Positions 25,205 through 35,817 of a stretch of DNA of 64,000 nucleotides are shown here, one piece after another. The first letter of the stretch is position 1. The number at the start of each line of letters is the position of its first letter. The translations under genes were made by a program, and so were the position numbers. The notes beneath the pieces were generated by a model, which saw only the letters and a program-made list of their open reading frames with translations, did no database searches and was not told the DNA's origin. The stretch is from Sandaracinus amylolyticus. GTDB lineage: Bacteria > Myxococcota_A > Polyangia > Polyangiales > Sandaracinaceae. The stretch lies in NCBI RefSeq assembly GCF_000737325.1, contig NZ_CP011125.1, forward strand, positions 10,057,945 through 10,121,944. Reading direction: 5' to 3'.

Positions 25205-26712
25205 CGCGACGCGCTCCTCTCGAGAAGGCGGGCCAGCGTCCAGTCGAGGCCGAGGTCGGTGTCGGCGTCGCAGATGCGCGTGTCGCCGACGTAGACCTGC
25301 GGCGTGAGCACCGGGAGCTGGTTCGCGACCGCCCAGCGCAGCGCGCGGTTGAGGCGCGCGCGGACCTCGGGCGAGCCGATGCAGCGCGCGAGCGCGGGGA
25401 AGCGCGCGCTCGCCATGCGCGCGGCCGCGCCGGGATCGCTGGTCGTCGCGGTGCGGATCGCCTCCTGCTCCTCGAACGACCACGCGAGCACGTCCTCCGC
25501 GTCGTCGCCGGCGCACAGGATCGCTTCGCTGATCGCGCACGCGCCCGGGTGGATCGGGCGATCGACCATCCAGTTGCACTCGCTGTCGAGCGGGAAGAGC
25601 AGCGCGCGGCGCGACACCTGCGACGCGCTCTCGAGCCCGGTGAAGCGCTGCTCGAAGCCGCGGCACGCGGGGCACAGCGGATCGAGCACCTCGGTGACCG
25701 CGAGCGGGCGCGTCTGCGGGCCGAGCGGAACCAGCACGCGATGCGGATCGGCGGGCGAGGGCAGCGTGCCGCACGCGCCGAGGTAGTGATCGAAGTCGGG
25801 CGCGTTCGCCGCGTACGCCACGACCGGGAGCACCACGAACGCGATGCCGAGCGCGAACGCCGCGCCGAGCACACCCCAGCCGATCGGCGCGTCGTCGGGC
25901 GACGTGCGCGACGGCGAGCTGCCGAACCGGCGATCGGGCGCGCCGCGGCGATCCATCTCGCTCGCGGTGGCGAGACGTCGCGGCTGCTGCGCGGCCGCCT
26001 CTTCGGACGCGAGATCGATCGTCGGCGCGTGACCGAGCGCGACCGGATCGCGCACCGTCTCGTCGGCCGGGATCGTCTGCTCGGGCGAGTACCCGCCGGG
26101 CAGCGTGCCGCCCCCGATGCGCTTGCCGCGCGCGGCGATGCGCGGCGCCGGGCCCATCCGCTCGAACGGCGCGTCGCCTCCGCGCGTCGCCGTCGTCGCG
26201 GTCGCGCCCGCGGGCGCGCGCATCGCGACCACGAAGAGCCCGAGCGCCGCGAAGAACGCGATCGTGCTCGCCGTGTAGATGCCGATGCAGAGCTTGCACG
26301 CCGCGTCGAGCTCGGTGAGCGAGATCCAGCCCATCACGATCGACGTGAGCAGCGGGAGCGTGGTCGCCGCGAGCAGGAACCCGGTCGCGCGTCGATCGCC
26401 GGTGCGCCGCAGCGCGATCAGCGCGAGCGGGAAGAACACCAGGTACGCGAACACCGCCATCGCGGGCAGCGAGATGGGGATGCCGCCCCACACGCTCTCG
26501 CGCATGACCGACGAGTACGGGCTCATCAGCGTCACGTGGCATCCGGTCGTCCCGCTCACGTCGGCGGTGCCGACGCCGGGAAGGAACGAGCAGTGGATGC
26601 CGTGGACCTGACGATCGAGGTGCGCGACGAAGTCGGACGTCGAGACCGCGGCGAAGGCGAACCCCAGCGCGGCCGCGACCGCGACGATCGCGGCGAGGAC
26701 CCTTTGCGTCAT
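25201..26712 (-). CDS. VKOR-DsbA fusion, disulfide-forming enzyme
   Basis: 503 residues. N-terminal vitamin K epoxide reductase domain: four or five membrane helices with Cys41 and Cys58 in the periplasmic loop and CKLC (Cys139, Cys142) at the quinone-side helix. A long hydrophilic linker (~165-275) and another membrane helix (VLGAAFALGIAFVVLPVVAY) lead to a DsbA-like thioredoxin domain with CPAC (347-350). Known VKOR-Dsb fusions oxidise exported proteins using membrane quinone. The start at ATG 26712 begins the first helix; an open frame upstream belongs to the nitronate monooxygenase remnant. It heads an operon with OmpA-like and TlpA-like genes and would serve the many Cys-rich lipoproteins of this region. 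Confidence 0.88.
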   Translation of the reverse strand: MTQRVLAAIVAVAAALGFAFAAVSTSDFVAHLDRQVHGIHCSFLPGVGTADVSGTTGCHVTLMSPYSSVMRESVWGGIPISLPAMAVFAYLVFFPLALIALRRTGDRRATGFLLAATTLPLLTSIVMGWISLTELDAACKLCIGIYTASTIAFFAALGLFVVAMRAPAGATATTATRGGDAPFERMGPAPRIAARGKRIGGGTLPGGYSPEQTIPADETVRDPVALGHAPTIDLASEEAAAQQPRRLATASEMDRRGAPDRRFGSSPSRTSPDDAPIGWGVLGAAFALGIAFVVLPVVAYAANAPDFDHYLGACGTLPSPADPHRVLVPLGPQTRPLAVTEVLDPLCPACRGFEQRFTGLESASQVSRRALLFPLDSECNWMVDRPIHPGACAISEAILCAGDDAEDVLAWSFEEQEAIRTATTSDPGAAARMASARFPALARCIGSPEVRARLNRALRWAVANQLPVLTPQVYVGDTRICDADTDLGLDWTLARLLERSASR

Positions 26713-26890
26713 GGGGCCGCGTTGTACCGCGAAGCCGCAGTCCCGCACGTCAGGGGTCTCCCGCGTAGGCGCCCGAGCGCGGACCGCCCACGGGGCATCG
26801 CGCCCCGGGCGCCGCTGTCGGCGCGGGTCGCCTCGAGTGGGTCGATCACCCGCACCCGACCGCGAATTCCCGAGTCGCGACGTGGTGTTT

Positions 26891-27606
26891 TCAACGACGC
26901 GCGAACAGCCGCGCGCCTCGTCGTACTCGCGCGCCAGTCGTGCGACGAGCTCGGCGGTGGTGGGCACGTCGTGGATCTGAGCGGTGCCCTGGCCCGCGCC
27001 CCAGATGTACGCCTTCACCGGCGAGGTCGGCGCCCAGCGCCTCGGCCGCGAGGATCGCGTCGCCGCTCGCGATCGAGCCCGAGAGGATGATCCGCCCGTC
27101 GTAGAATTCGCGGACCTCGCGCACCAGCGCGAACGGCGAGAACGTGCCCGCGTGCCCGCCCGCGCCGGCGCACACGAGGATGAGCTCGTCGACGCCCGCG
27201 GCGAGCGCGCGCTTGGCGTGGTGGACGTTGGTCACGTCGTGGAAGACGAGGCCGCCGTACGAGCGCGCGCTCTTCACGACGTCGTCGGGCGCGCGCAGCG
27301 ACGTGATGAGGATCGGCACCTCGGAGCGCCGGCAGAGCTCGAGGTCGTGTGCGAGGCGATCGTTCGATGCGTGGACGATCTGGTTCACCGCGAACGGCGC
27401 GATCTTGCGCTCGGGGTGCGCGGCCGCGAGCTCGCGCGAGATGCGCTCGAGCCATTGCTCGAGGACGTGCGCGGGGCGCGCGTGGAGCGCGGGGAACGAG
27501 CCGACGATGCCGGCCTTCGCACTGCTCGATGACGAGCTCGGGGCCCGAGACGAGGAACAGCGGGGCGCCGATGACGGGGGTCCTCGAGGAGCGCGGGGAT
27601 GGGCAT
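26891..27606 (-). pseudogene. Decayed nitronate monooxygenase (2-nitropropane dioxygenase family)
   Basis: Pieces of one NMO gene lie in three frames. From ATG 27606: MPIPALLED. After a shift near 27575-27582: VIGAPLFLVSGPELVIEQC. After one extra base near 27517-27520: KAGIVGSFPALHARP, continuing well through ILITSLRAPDDVVKSARSYG and GAGGHAGTFSPFALV to EALGADLA. There, at about 27018-27022, the sequence jumps to the family C-terminus IWGAGQGTAQIHDVPTTAEL, omitting roughly 75-80 residues and changing frame. The FMN- and substrate-site core is partly intact but the product cannot be functional. The family oxidises nitronates using FMN. The multiple lesions make sequencing error an unlikely sole cause. 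Confidence 0.85.
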
Positions 27607-27690
27607 TCCGTGCGGTGAAATGGATCGGCGCGACGGAGAGGTCTCGGACGTGGACGCGCGGCGCTGGGCGAGCGCGCGGTTCGGCGTACG

Positions 27691-28227
27691 ATGCGCCCGT
27701 CGATGCTTCGGGCGTGCTTGCTCTCGTTCGCGATCTTCGTCGCGCCGTCGATCGCCGCCGCGCAGGACGTGACGGTCTCGCGTGGTCTCGTGCTCCCGGG
27801 CTACGAGGTCGTCGTCGCTCCACGTGACGGCGCGCCGCGCACGCTGTGCGAGCCCTCGTGCGAGCTCGCGTTGCCGCGCGGCGAGGTGCGGCTCGGGTGG
27901 CGGCGCGACGACGTGATCGAGTGGCAGCGCGAGGTGCTCCTCGCGCACGATCTGCGGGTCGATCTGCGGCTCGAGGATCGCTCGCTCCTGCGCGGCACCG
28001 GGCACGCGCTCCTGATCGCGGCGGGCGTGCTCCTCGGCGCGGCCGCGATCGTCGGCATCGCGACCGAGCCGCAGCCTCCGGACTACGGCTGGTTCGGTGA
28101 TCGTCACGGCCTCGTGTTCGCGGGGATCGCGGGCGGTGTGGTGCTCGCGCTCGGTGTGCCCGGCGTCGCGCTCTCGCTCGTGTTCGAGCAGGACGCGCCG
28201 GGCCTCGACCTCGTGCCCGTCGATTGA
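27691..28227 (+). CDS. Exported two-helix protein of unknown function
   Basis: 178 residues (or 174 from the ATG at 27703). Signal peptide ending IFVAPSIAAAQ. A ~75-residue beta-rich domain with one Cys pair (RTLCEPSCELALPRGEVRLG) resembles a PEGA-like fold. Two C-terminal hydrophobic helices follow (GHALLIAAGVLLGAAAIVGI and FAGIAGGVVLALGVPGVALS). No named family. It resembles the C-terminal layout of the TPR/PEGA proteins in this window but lacks TPRs. It is monocistronic by spacing. Confidence 0.65.
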   Translation: MRPSMLRACLLSFAIFVAPSIAAAQDVTVSRGLVLPGYEVVVAPRDGAPRTLCEPSCELALPRGEVRLGWRRDDVIEWQREVLLAHDLRVDLRLEDRSLLRGTGHALLIAAGVLLGAAAIVGIATEPQPPDYGWFGDRHGLVFAGIAGGVVLALGVPGVALSLVFEQDAPGLDLVPVD

Positions 28228-28392
28228 TCTTCGCGCGTCCGCTGCTAGACGTTCGCTCGACGCGCGCCGCCGCGCGTCGACGATGACCGTCTCTCTCTGA
28301 TCCACGTCCACGCATCGCGCGCAGCGATCACGCCTCTCGGAGGTGTGCGCGCGCGGTGCTCACGTCGGCTCCTGACGAGAGAGAAGGTTCGT

Positions 28393-28914
28393 ATGAGAAA
28401 GCTGAAGTACCACGTCGCGATCACGCTCGACGGGTTCCTCGCGCACGAGGACCACACGTACGAAGGGTTCCTGAACGAAGGCGAGCACGTCGACGAGTTC
28501 TTCGACTCGTTCCGCACGAGCGACATCGTGCTGATGGGCCGCAAGACCTACGACGTCGGCCTGCGGATGGGCGTCACGAGCCCGTATCCGATGCTTCGCC
28601 AGTACGTGTTCTCGCGCTCGCTCGAGCGCTCGCCCGACCCCGCGGTCGAGCTGGTGCGCGACGACGTCGTCGGCTGCGTGCGCGCGCTGAAGGAAGAGCA
28701 CGGCAAGGACATCTGGCTGTGCGGTGGTGGTGAGCTCGCGAGCGCGCTGCTCGAGGCCGACCTCGTCGACGAGATCATCGTGAAGCTCTCGCCGGTCGTG
28801 TTCGGCACGGGCATCCCGATGTTCGCGCGACCGCTGCAGCGCGCGCTCTCGCTGCGATCCACGAAGTCGTACGCGAACGGCGTGCAGCTGCTCGCGTACT
28901 CGGTCACGCGCTGA
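28393..28914 (+). CDS. RibD/dihydrofolate-reductase-like protein
   Basis: 173 residues from ATG 28393 (GAGAGAAGG upstream). RibD C-terminal/DHFR-like fold: LKYHVAITLDGFLAHED, TSDIVLMGRKTYDVGLRM, then KDIWLCGGGELASALLEADL and the end LRSTKSYANGVQLLAYSV. Members are NADPH-dependent reductases related to YyaP/YwjB; substrates are mostly unknown. The GGGEL nucleotide-binding loop is intact. Stand-alone gene, so no pathway is implied. Confidence 0.85.
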   Translation: MRKLKYHVAITLDGFLAHEDHTYEGFLNEGEHVDEFFDSFRTSDIVLMGRKTYDVGLRMGVTSPYPMLRQYVFSRSLERSPDPAVELVRDDVVGCVRALKEEHGKDIWLCGGGELASALLEADLVDEIIVKLSPVVFGTGIPMFARPLQRALSLRSTKSYANGVQLLAYSVTR

Positions 28915-29017
28915 TCCGATCGCGCGCTCGGCGATGTGCGTCGCCGAGCGCGCGGCGCTCGTGGCGCTCGTGGCGTCGAGTGATCGCGTCGCGGCGCGAT
29001 CGAGTAGCCTCTCGGAC

Positions 29018-29614
29018 GTGACCGCTGCAGCCCACGCGCGCGACGGCGAGTTCGTGATGCCCGATCTCGAGGCGTCGATCGATCTCCCGTCGCGCCTCGC
29101 GCGCTGCCCCGCGGCCGAGGTGAAGGGCGTCTTCTTCGAGCCGGTCGCCGAGCGCACGCGCCGCATCGGCAAGCCCGTCGGACGCGCGCGATATCTCGCG
29201 TTCCGCGGCTATCCGCTCACCGAGTGGCTCGAGTTCCTCGCGGCCGCGTCGCACGCGCTCTATCCGACGTTGCCGCCGCGCGAAGGACTGCGCCGCGTGG
29301 GCTGGGGCGCGTACGACGGGTTCGTGCAGAGCACCGTCGGCGCGGTGCTCTTCGGGCTCGCCGGCAAGAGCCCCGAGCTCGCGGTGCCGCTCGTCGGGCG
29401 CGCCTACGAGCTCGTTCGCGCGCACGGCGAGGTGCGGATGCTCGAGCAAGGGCCGGGGCGCGCGGTGTTCTCGTACCGCGACTTCTGGGACTGGCCCGAC
29501 GCGTGGCACCTCGGTGTGCTCGAGGGTGCGCTGCGCGTGTTCCGACTGCGCGGCGACGTGCGCGTCCGCGTGCTGAGCGAGCGCGACGCGGATCTCGAGC
29601 TGCGCTGGCGCTGA
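29018..29614 (+). CDS. DUF2378 (TIGR02265) Myxococcales-restricted protein
   Basis: 198 residues from GTG 29018. The landmarks fit the DUF2378 family known almost only from myxobacteria: the FFEPVAERTR start, ARYLAFRGYPLTEWLEFLAA, PREGLRRVGWGAYDGFVQST, and GRAVFSYRDFWDWPDAWHLG with the trailing EGALRVF. These ~200-residue proteins are highly multicopy in their genomes and have no known function. The long open frame upstream of 29018 starts inside noncoding DNA and I do not include it. It precedes the amidotransferase/transglutaminase gene by 44 bp and may be cotranscribed. Confidence 0.8.
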   Translation: MTAAAHARDGEFVMPDLEASIDLPSRLARCPAAEVKGVFFEPVAERTRRIGKPVGRARYLAFRGYPLTEWLEFLAAASHALYPTLPPREGLRRVGWGAYDGFVQSTVGAVLFGLAGKSPELAVPLVGRAYELVRAHGEVRMLEQGPGRAVFSYRDFWDWPDAWHLGVLEGALRVFRLRGDVRVRVLSERDADLELRWR

Positions 29615-29658
29615 AGACCGCGCGCTCGGCGAGGGTCGGTCTGCTACCCTCGCCCGGC

Positions 29659-31620
<1,962 letters not shown>

Positions 31621-31645
31621 TCGCTCGACCTCTTCGACGCGCGCT

Positions 31646-32314
31646 TCACGGGCCGATCGCGTCGGCGAGCATCCGGCGCGACAGGCGCTCCGGCGTCACC
31701 TCGATCAGCGGGCGGAACTGAATGCTCTCGGGGTCGTACGCGAAGATCTCGCCGCTGCCGATCTTGTAGACCCACGCGTGCAGCCGGAGCTTGCCCGCCG
31801 CGAGCTTCGCCGCGACCGACGGATGCGTGCGCAGGTTCACCATCTGCTGCAGCACGTTCTCCTGGATCGCGACGTTCAGCTTCTCGTCGGCCGGACGCTC
31901 GGCGTAGACCGACTGCATCACGCGCCGCGTGGGCTCCGCGTGGCCGAGCCACGCCGCCACCGCGGGCAGACCCTTCGGCGGCTCGGGCTCGAGCAGCGCC
32001 TTCATCGCGCCGCAGCCCGAGTGACCGCACACCACGATGTCCGCCACGCCGAGCACGTCGATCGCGTACTCGATCGTGCCCGCCTCCGAGCAGCCCTGGG
32101 GCGAGTAGGGCGGCACGATGTTGCCGGCGTTGCGGACCACGAAGAGATCCCCAGGCTCGGTCTGCGTCAGCAGGTTCGGCTGGATGCGCGAGTCCGAGCA
32201 GGTGATGAAGAGCGCCTGCGGCGACTGCCCGGACGCGAGCTGATGGAACAGCTCCCGGTGCTCTTCGAACACGTGGTCTCGGAACCGCTGGAATCCCGTC
32301 ACGAGCTTCTTCAT
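31646..32314 (-). CDS. Beta-class carbonic anhydrase
   Basis: 222 residues from ATG 32314 (AAGGTGA upstream). Zinc ligands Cys39 (in ITCSDSR), His98 and Cys101 (GHSGCGAM), with the Asp41-Arg43 dyad present. NAGNIVPPY and the AGTIEYAIDVLGV stretch are typical of bacterial beta-CAs. It interconverts CO2 and bicarbonate in the cytoplasm, supplying carboxylations and pH balance. Monocistronic; ends 26 bp from the convergent transglutaminase gene. Confidence 0.95.
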   Translation of the reverse strand: MKKLVTGFQRFRDHVFEEHRELFHQLASGQSPQALFITCSDSRIQPNLLTQTEPGDLFVVRNAGNIVPPYSPQGCSEAGTIEYAIDVLGVADIVVCGHSGCGAMKALLEPEPPKGLPAVAAWLGHAEPTRRVMQSVYAERPADEKLNVAIQENVLQQMVNLRTHPSVAAKLAAGKLRLHAWVYKIGSGEIFAYDPESIQFRPLIEVTPERLSRRMLADAIGP

Positions 32315-32417
32315 CGTCACCTTTCGAGGGCGGCGATGTGGGGCGGCGAACGACATCGACGCCTGTACCCCGACGCGCCTCGGCATCGTGGATACCACGG
32401 ATTGCGCCATGTCGACA

Positions 32418-32453
32418 CCCCGCTCGGGGAAATTCTCCCCCGCGCGGGGAAAA
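32418..32453 (-). terminator. Double hairpin after the Cys-repeat lipoprotein gene
   Basis: Two stems: CCCCG-CT-CGGGG (32418-32429) and a near-perfect TTCTCCCC/GGGGAAAA pair (32433-32440, 32446-32453). It begins 6 nt beyond the stop at 32459. The AT-rich arm ends contrast with the surroundings. Confidence 0.55.
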
Positions 32454-32458
32454 TCTCC

Positions 32459-33244
32459 TCAGCACCCGTCGCAGACGCCGGTCGCGCTGCACCCGTCGAT
32501 GGTGCTGCATCCGGACGGGCACACCACCCGGGCCGAGCCTCCCGGGCACGCGGCGGACGCGCCACACACCGCGTCGCACGCGCACGAGCCATCGCAGAAC
32601 ACGCCGCCCGAGCAGCTGCCGACGCCCGAGCACGTGACGGAGCACGCGTTCGAGCCGCACTGCACGCCGAACCCGCAGCTCCTCGGTCCGGGGCAGTCGA
32701 TCGAGCAGCTCGACGCGTCGGCGCAGGCGATCGGTCCGCAGGAGTCGGTCCCGAGGCACTGCACCGTGCAGGGCGCGCTGCCACAGGTCGCGCCGAAGAA
32801 GCAGCTGCGATCTCCTTCGCAGAGCACCTCGCAGCTCGACGCGCCGGCGCACTGGACGTTGGTCATGCAGCCCTGGCGCGCGACGCAGCGCACCTGGCAG
32901 GGCATGCCGGTCGGGCAGACGATCGCGGCGAGCACGTCCCCGACGATCCGACACGTCCCGCCGGCGCAGCCGTCGTTGCAGACCGCGGGGCAGCTCGTGG
33001 TCGCGTCGGGGAGGATCGCGGCGTCCGGGCTCAACGGGACGAACGCGTCGGCGGTCGGGGCGTCCGCTGGGGACGTCGCGTCCTCGGGGGTGGTCGCGTC
33101 GCGGGACGGCGTGCGGGCGTCGAGCGCGCCGCCGTCGCGCTCCTCGAGGGCGCTCGGGTCGAACCCGATGCGCCCGCAGCCGGGTGCCGCGCACGCCCAC
33201 AACCACATGCACCAGAGCGCACGCTCGAGGCGACGACTGCCCAC
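32459..33244 (-). CDS. Lipoprotein with regular Cys-ladder repeats
   Basis: About 261 residues from GTG 33244. Signal segment ALWCMWLWACAAPGC with the lipid Cys followed by GRIGFDP, a sequence commonly seen at the start of Sandaracinus-type lipoproteins. A disordered Asp/Ala/Pro linker (DARTPSRDATTPEDATSPAD) leads to a Cys-rich half built from ~21-residue repeats of the form C-x5-C-x3-C-x5-C (for example CAGASSCEVLCEGDRSC, then CGSAPCTVQCLGTDSC, CADASSCSIDCPGPRSC, CGSNACSVTCSGVGSC). The even ladder suggests a right-handed beta-solenoid stapled by disulfides. Role unknown, surface or periplasm. Confidence 0.75.
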   Translation of the reverse strand: MGSRRLERALWCMWLWACAAPGCGRIGFDPSALEERDGGALDARTPSRDATTPEDATSPADAPTADAFVPLSPDAAILPDATTSCPAVCNDGCAGGTCRIVGDVLAAIVCPTGMPCQVRCVARQGCMTNVQCAGASSCEVLCEGDRSCFFGATCGSAPCTVQCLGTDSCGPIACADASSCSIDCPGPRSCGFGVQCGSNACSVTCSGVGSCSGGVFCDGSCACDAVCGASAACPGGSARVVCPSGCSTIDGCSATGVCDGC

Positions 33245-33287
33245 CGCCCTTCGAGGATACCCGAGACCGCGCCGCCCCTGACCCGTG

Positions 33288-33725
33288 TCATCCACCACGC
33301 GTGTAGATGTCCGGATCCAGTCTTTCCATGAATCGTTGTGGCTCGCGCATCGGCGCGAAGCCGTGCTGGGCGTAGAGGCCGTGCGCGTCGAGCGTGCCGA
33401 GCATCCATCGCCGCACCTGGTGCTGACCGGTGCTCACCTCGACGAGCCACTTGCCGAGGCCGGCGCCGCGCGCGTCCGGGAGCACGAAGACGTCGCAGAG
33501 ATAGGCGAACGTGACCTCGTCGCTCACGACGCGCGCGTAGCCGAGCTGGCGCGCGCCACGGTAGAGCCCGAAGCAGCACGAGCGCTCGATCGCGCGCTCC
33601 ACGCGCTCGCGCGAGATGCCCTTCGCCCAGTACGAGTCCTCGGCGAGGAAGCGATGGATCAGGCCCACGTCGAGGCGCGTCTTCTCGGTGTCGATCTCGT
33701 GCTCGCCCTTGGTCCACTTCATCAT
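33288..33725 (-). CDS. GNAT family N-acetyltransferase
   Basis: 145 residues. GNAT fold: RFLAEDSYWAKGISRERVER in the N-terminal helix, AYLCDVFVLPDARGAGLGKW (the acetyl-CoA pyrophosphate loop R/Q-x2-G-x-G/A as ARGAGLG), and HGLYAQHGFAPMREPQRFME at the end. Such proteins acetylate small amines or protein N-termini; this subgroup is like the YjhQ/Eis-unrelated short GNATs with a C-terminal F-x-P-x-R-E-P. Substrate unknown. 43 bp from the Cys-ladder lipoprotein start. Confidence 0.9.
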   Translation of the reverse strand: MMKWTKGEHEIDTEKTRLDVGLIHRFLAEDSYWAKGISRERVERAIERSCCFGLYRGARQLGYARVVSDEVTFAYLCDVFVLPDARGAGLGKWLVEVSTGQHQVRRWMLGTLDAHGLYAQHGFAPMREPQRFMERLDPDIYTRGG

Positions 33726-33791
33726 GGACGAGCCTACGGGCGCGATGCGGCGGTCGCCGTGCGCCAGGTCGTCGATGGCGCGAGGACCGCG

Positions 33792-34601
33792 CTACGGATT
33801 CCGTAGCGCCAGCTCGCGCCGCCGCTCCGCGAGCCGCCGGGCGAGCTCCGAGGGCGCGCGGCCGGTCATCTCGCGGAGCTCGGCGATCATGTGCGCCTGG
33901 TCGAAGTAGCCCGCGTCGCGCGCGATCACGCCCCACGGGGGCCGGGGCACGTCGGCGCGCAGCATCGCGATCGCGCGCTGGAACCGCACGATGCGCAGGT
34001 AGTGCTTGGGGCCGACGCCGATCACTGCGTCGAACGCGCGGCGGAGCTGGCGCTCGCTGAGCCCGACGTGCGCGGCGAGCGCGTCGACGCGCGGGAGCGT
34101 CTCCATCGCCGCGATCGTGCGCGTCGCGCGGCGTACCGTGGCGGCCGCGGCGGGCTCGAACACACGATCGCTCGCGAGCCGTGCCTCGAGCGCGGAGAGC
34201 ATCACGCGCACCCGCGCTTCGCCGCTGCGCGCGCCCGCGAGCGCGTCCTCGAGCGCGCGCCCGCTGCCGCCCCAGAGCGTCTCGATCGAGGTGTGGCGAT
34301 CGGTGAGCTCCGACATCGGCATGCCGAAGAACGGATACGCGCCCGCCGCGCGGAAGCGCACCACCACCGCCGAGGCGAGCGGGCCCGCGTCCTTGCTGAC
34401 CGCGCGGGTGCGCGTGCCCATCGCGCCCGCGTCCGCGCCGCGTCCGTCGATGCGCACCACGAGCTCGGTCTTGCCGTCGGGCAGGCGCTCGTAGCGCAGG
34501 CGTGCGAGCTCGGGCGCGTCGATCACGCGCACGCACTCGACGAAGCGCGCGAGCGCGCGGGGCGGAGCGAACGCGCGGGTCGTCAGCACGGAGAAGAGCA
34601 T
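33792..34601 (-). CDS. AraC-family regulator
   Basis: 269 residues. The N-terminal ~150 residues form the DUF6597-like sensor region common in AraC proteins with RYERLPDGKTELVVRIDG and the later FFGMPMSELTDRHTSIETLW. The C-terminal HTH has ALAAHVGLSERQLRRAFDAV and VIARDAGYFDQAHMIAELRE, then TGRAPSELARRL. It is divergent from a SnoaL-like gene 81 bp away, its most likely target. The arrangement mirrors the AraC-VOC pair at 40292-41454. Confidence 0.9.
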   Translation of the reverse strand: MLFSVLTTRAFAPPRALARFVECVRVIDAPELARLRYERLPDGKTELVVRIDGRGADAGAMGTRTRAVSKDAGPLASAVVVRFRAAGAYPFFGMPMSELTDRHTSIETLWGGSGRALEDALAGARSGEARVRVMLSALEARLASDRVFEPAAAATVRRATRTIAAMETLPRVDALAAHVGLSERQLRRAFDAVIGVGPKHYLRIVRFQRAIAMLRADVPRPPWGVIARDAGYFDQAHMIAELREMTGRAPSELARRLAERRRELALRNP

Positions 34602-34682
34602 GGTCGTGACCGCGCGCGCGAGCACGCGGGCATGGCCGATTCTTCCAATCGGTGGAGCGCGGCGGGCGGCATCTCGATCGGC

Positions 34683-35081
34683 ATGCACACGAACGATCCG
34701 AGACGAGCCCTCGTCACCGAGGCCTTCGCGCGCGCCGCGGAGGGCGACTTCGAGCGCTTCTTCGCGATGATGTCCGACGACTGTCGGTGGACGATCAGCG
34801 GGACCTCGCGGTTCTCGCGCAGCTTCGCGACCAAGCCGGTGATCCTCGAGCAGCTGATCGCGCCGCTGCGGTCGCGCATCGAGGGCGCGATGCGCATCGC
34901 CGCGTCGCGCGTGATCGCCGACGGCGAGCTCGTCGTCGTCGAGGCGCGCGGCGACAACGTGACGAAGAAGGGCGCGCGCTACGACAACCAGTACTGCTTC
35001 GTGATGCGCTTCGAGGGCGAGCGCGTCGCCGAGATCACGGAGTACGTCGACACCGCGCTCGTCGATCGCGTCTTCGGATGA
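34683..35081 (+). CDS. SnoaL-like (NTF2-fold) protein
   Basis: 132 residues from ATG 34683; an in-frame ATG at 34632 would add 17. NTF2-like cone fold: ALVTEAFARAAEGDFERFFA, MSDDCRWTISGTSRFSRSF and the end YDNQYCFVMRFEGERVAEIT-EYVDTALVD. The DDCRW and EY-x-D positions are those used by SnoaL-like hydrolases/isomerases or ligand-binding relatives. Substrate not predictable. Probably controlled by the divergent AraC regulator. Confidence 0.8.
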   Translation: MHTNDPRRALVTEAFARAAEGDFERFFAMMSDDCRWTISGTSRFSRSFATKPVILEQLIAPLRSRIEGAMRIAASRVIADGELVVVEARGDNVTKKGARYDNQYCFVMRFEGERVAEITEYVDTALVDRVFG

Positions 35082-35145
35082 GTGCGCGGAGGTGGGCGCG
35101 CGGTGCTTGATCCGCCGGCGCCGCACGGGCGTATGATCCCGTCGA

Positions 35146-35817
35146 ATGGCCCGATGGCTCGCTGCCTCGTGGACCGCTCTCGCCCTCGCGCTCGCGCTCC
35201 CGAGCGTCGTGGCGGCGCAGGACGGGACCCCGCCCGCGTCCTCCTCGCAGTCGTCGTCGCGTGACGCCGAAGCGCGGGCGCTGTTCGAGGCGGGGCGCGT
35301 CGCGTTCGCCGACGGGCGCTTCGAGGACGCGCTCGAGTACTTCGAGCGCTCGCACGAGCTCTCGGGGCGCCCCGAGCTGCTCTACAACATCGGCACGAGC
35401 TCGGATCGCCTGCGGCGCGAGCGCGAGGCGGTGAGCGCGTTCGAGGCGTACCTCGCGGCGCTGCCCGACGCGCCGAACCGCCGCGAGGTCGAAGGTCGGC
35501 TCCGCGTGCTGCGCGAGGAGATCGCGCGCGAGGACGAGCAAGCGGCAGCGGTCGCGGCGGCCGAGGCGGCCGCGGCGCAGGACGCGGCGAGCGCGCCGAG
35601 CGCCGCGCCGGCGAGCGAGTCGGCCGAGCGCGATGACGGCGGCGGCGAGGACGTGCTGACGTCGTGGTGGCTGTGGACGATCATCGGCGTGGTCGTCGCG
35701 GGCGGTGTCGCGGGCGCGGTGGTCGCGGCGACGACGACGCGCGAGGACGTGTACCCGCCCTACGTGACCGGCGACGGCGGAGCGATCGCGATCACGCTGA
35801 CGGTGCCGATCCCGTGA
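35146..35817 (+). CDS. TPR membrane protein paired with a Cys-rich lipoprotein
   Basis: 223 residues. Signal peptide (WTALALALALPSVVAAQ), a Ser-rich spacer, TPR units (ARALFEAGRVAFADGRFEDA; ELLYNIGTSSDRLRREREAV), an Ala/Glu-rich coiled segment (EQAAAVAAAEAAAAQDAAS), and a C-terminal helix (WWLWTIIGVVVAGGVAGAVV). It lacks the PEGA-like domain of the relative at 21038-21772. The stop overlaps the GTG of the next gene by 4 nt. The same pairing of TPR protein with Cys-rich lipoprotein, in reverse gene order, is seen in the kinase operon. Confidence 0.85.
   Translation: MARWLAASWTALALALALPSVVAAQDGTPPASSSQSSSRDAEARALFEAGRVAFADGRFEDALEYFERSHELSGRPELLYNIGTSSDRLRREREAVSAFEAYLAALPDAPNRREVEGRLRVLREEIAREDEQAAAVAAAEAAAAQDAASAPSAAPASESAERDDGGGEDVLTSWWLWTIIGVVVAGGVAGAVVAATTTREDVYPPYVTGDGGAIAITLTVPIP

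Noticed and set aside
26713-27018. N-terminal extension of the VKOR-DsbA protein
   Set aside because: The extra ~100 codons start with the C-terminus of a nitronate monooxygenase, so they belong to the pseudogene.
33792-35126. Longer AraC reading frame extending beyond 34601
   Set aside because: The extension overlaps the divergent SnoaL-like gene and has shadow composition.
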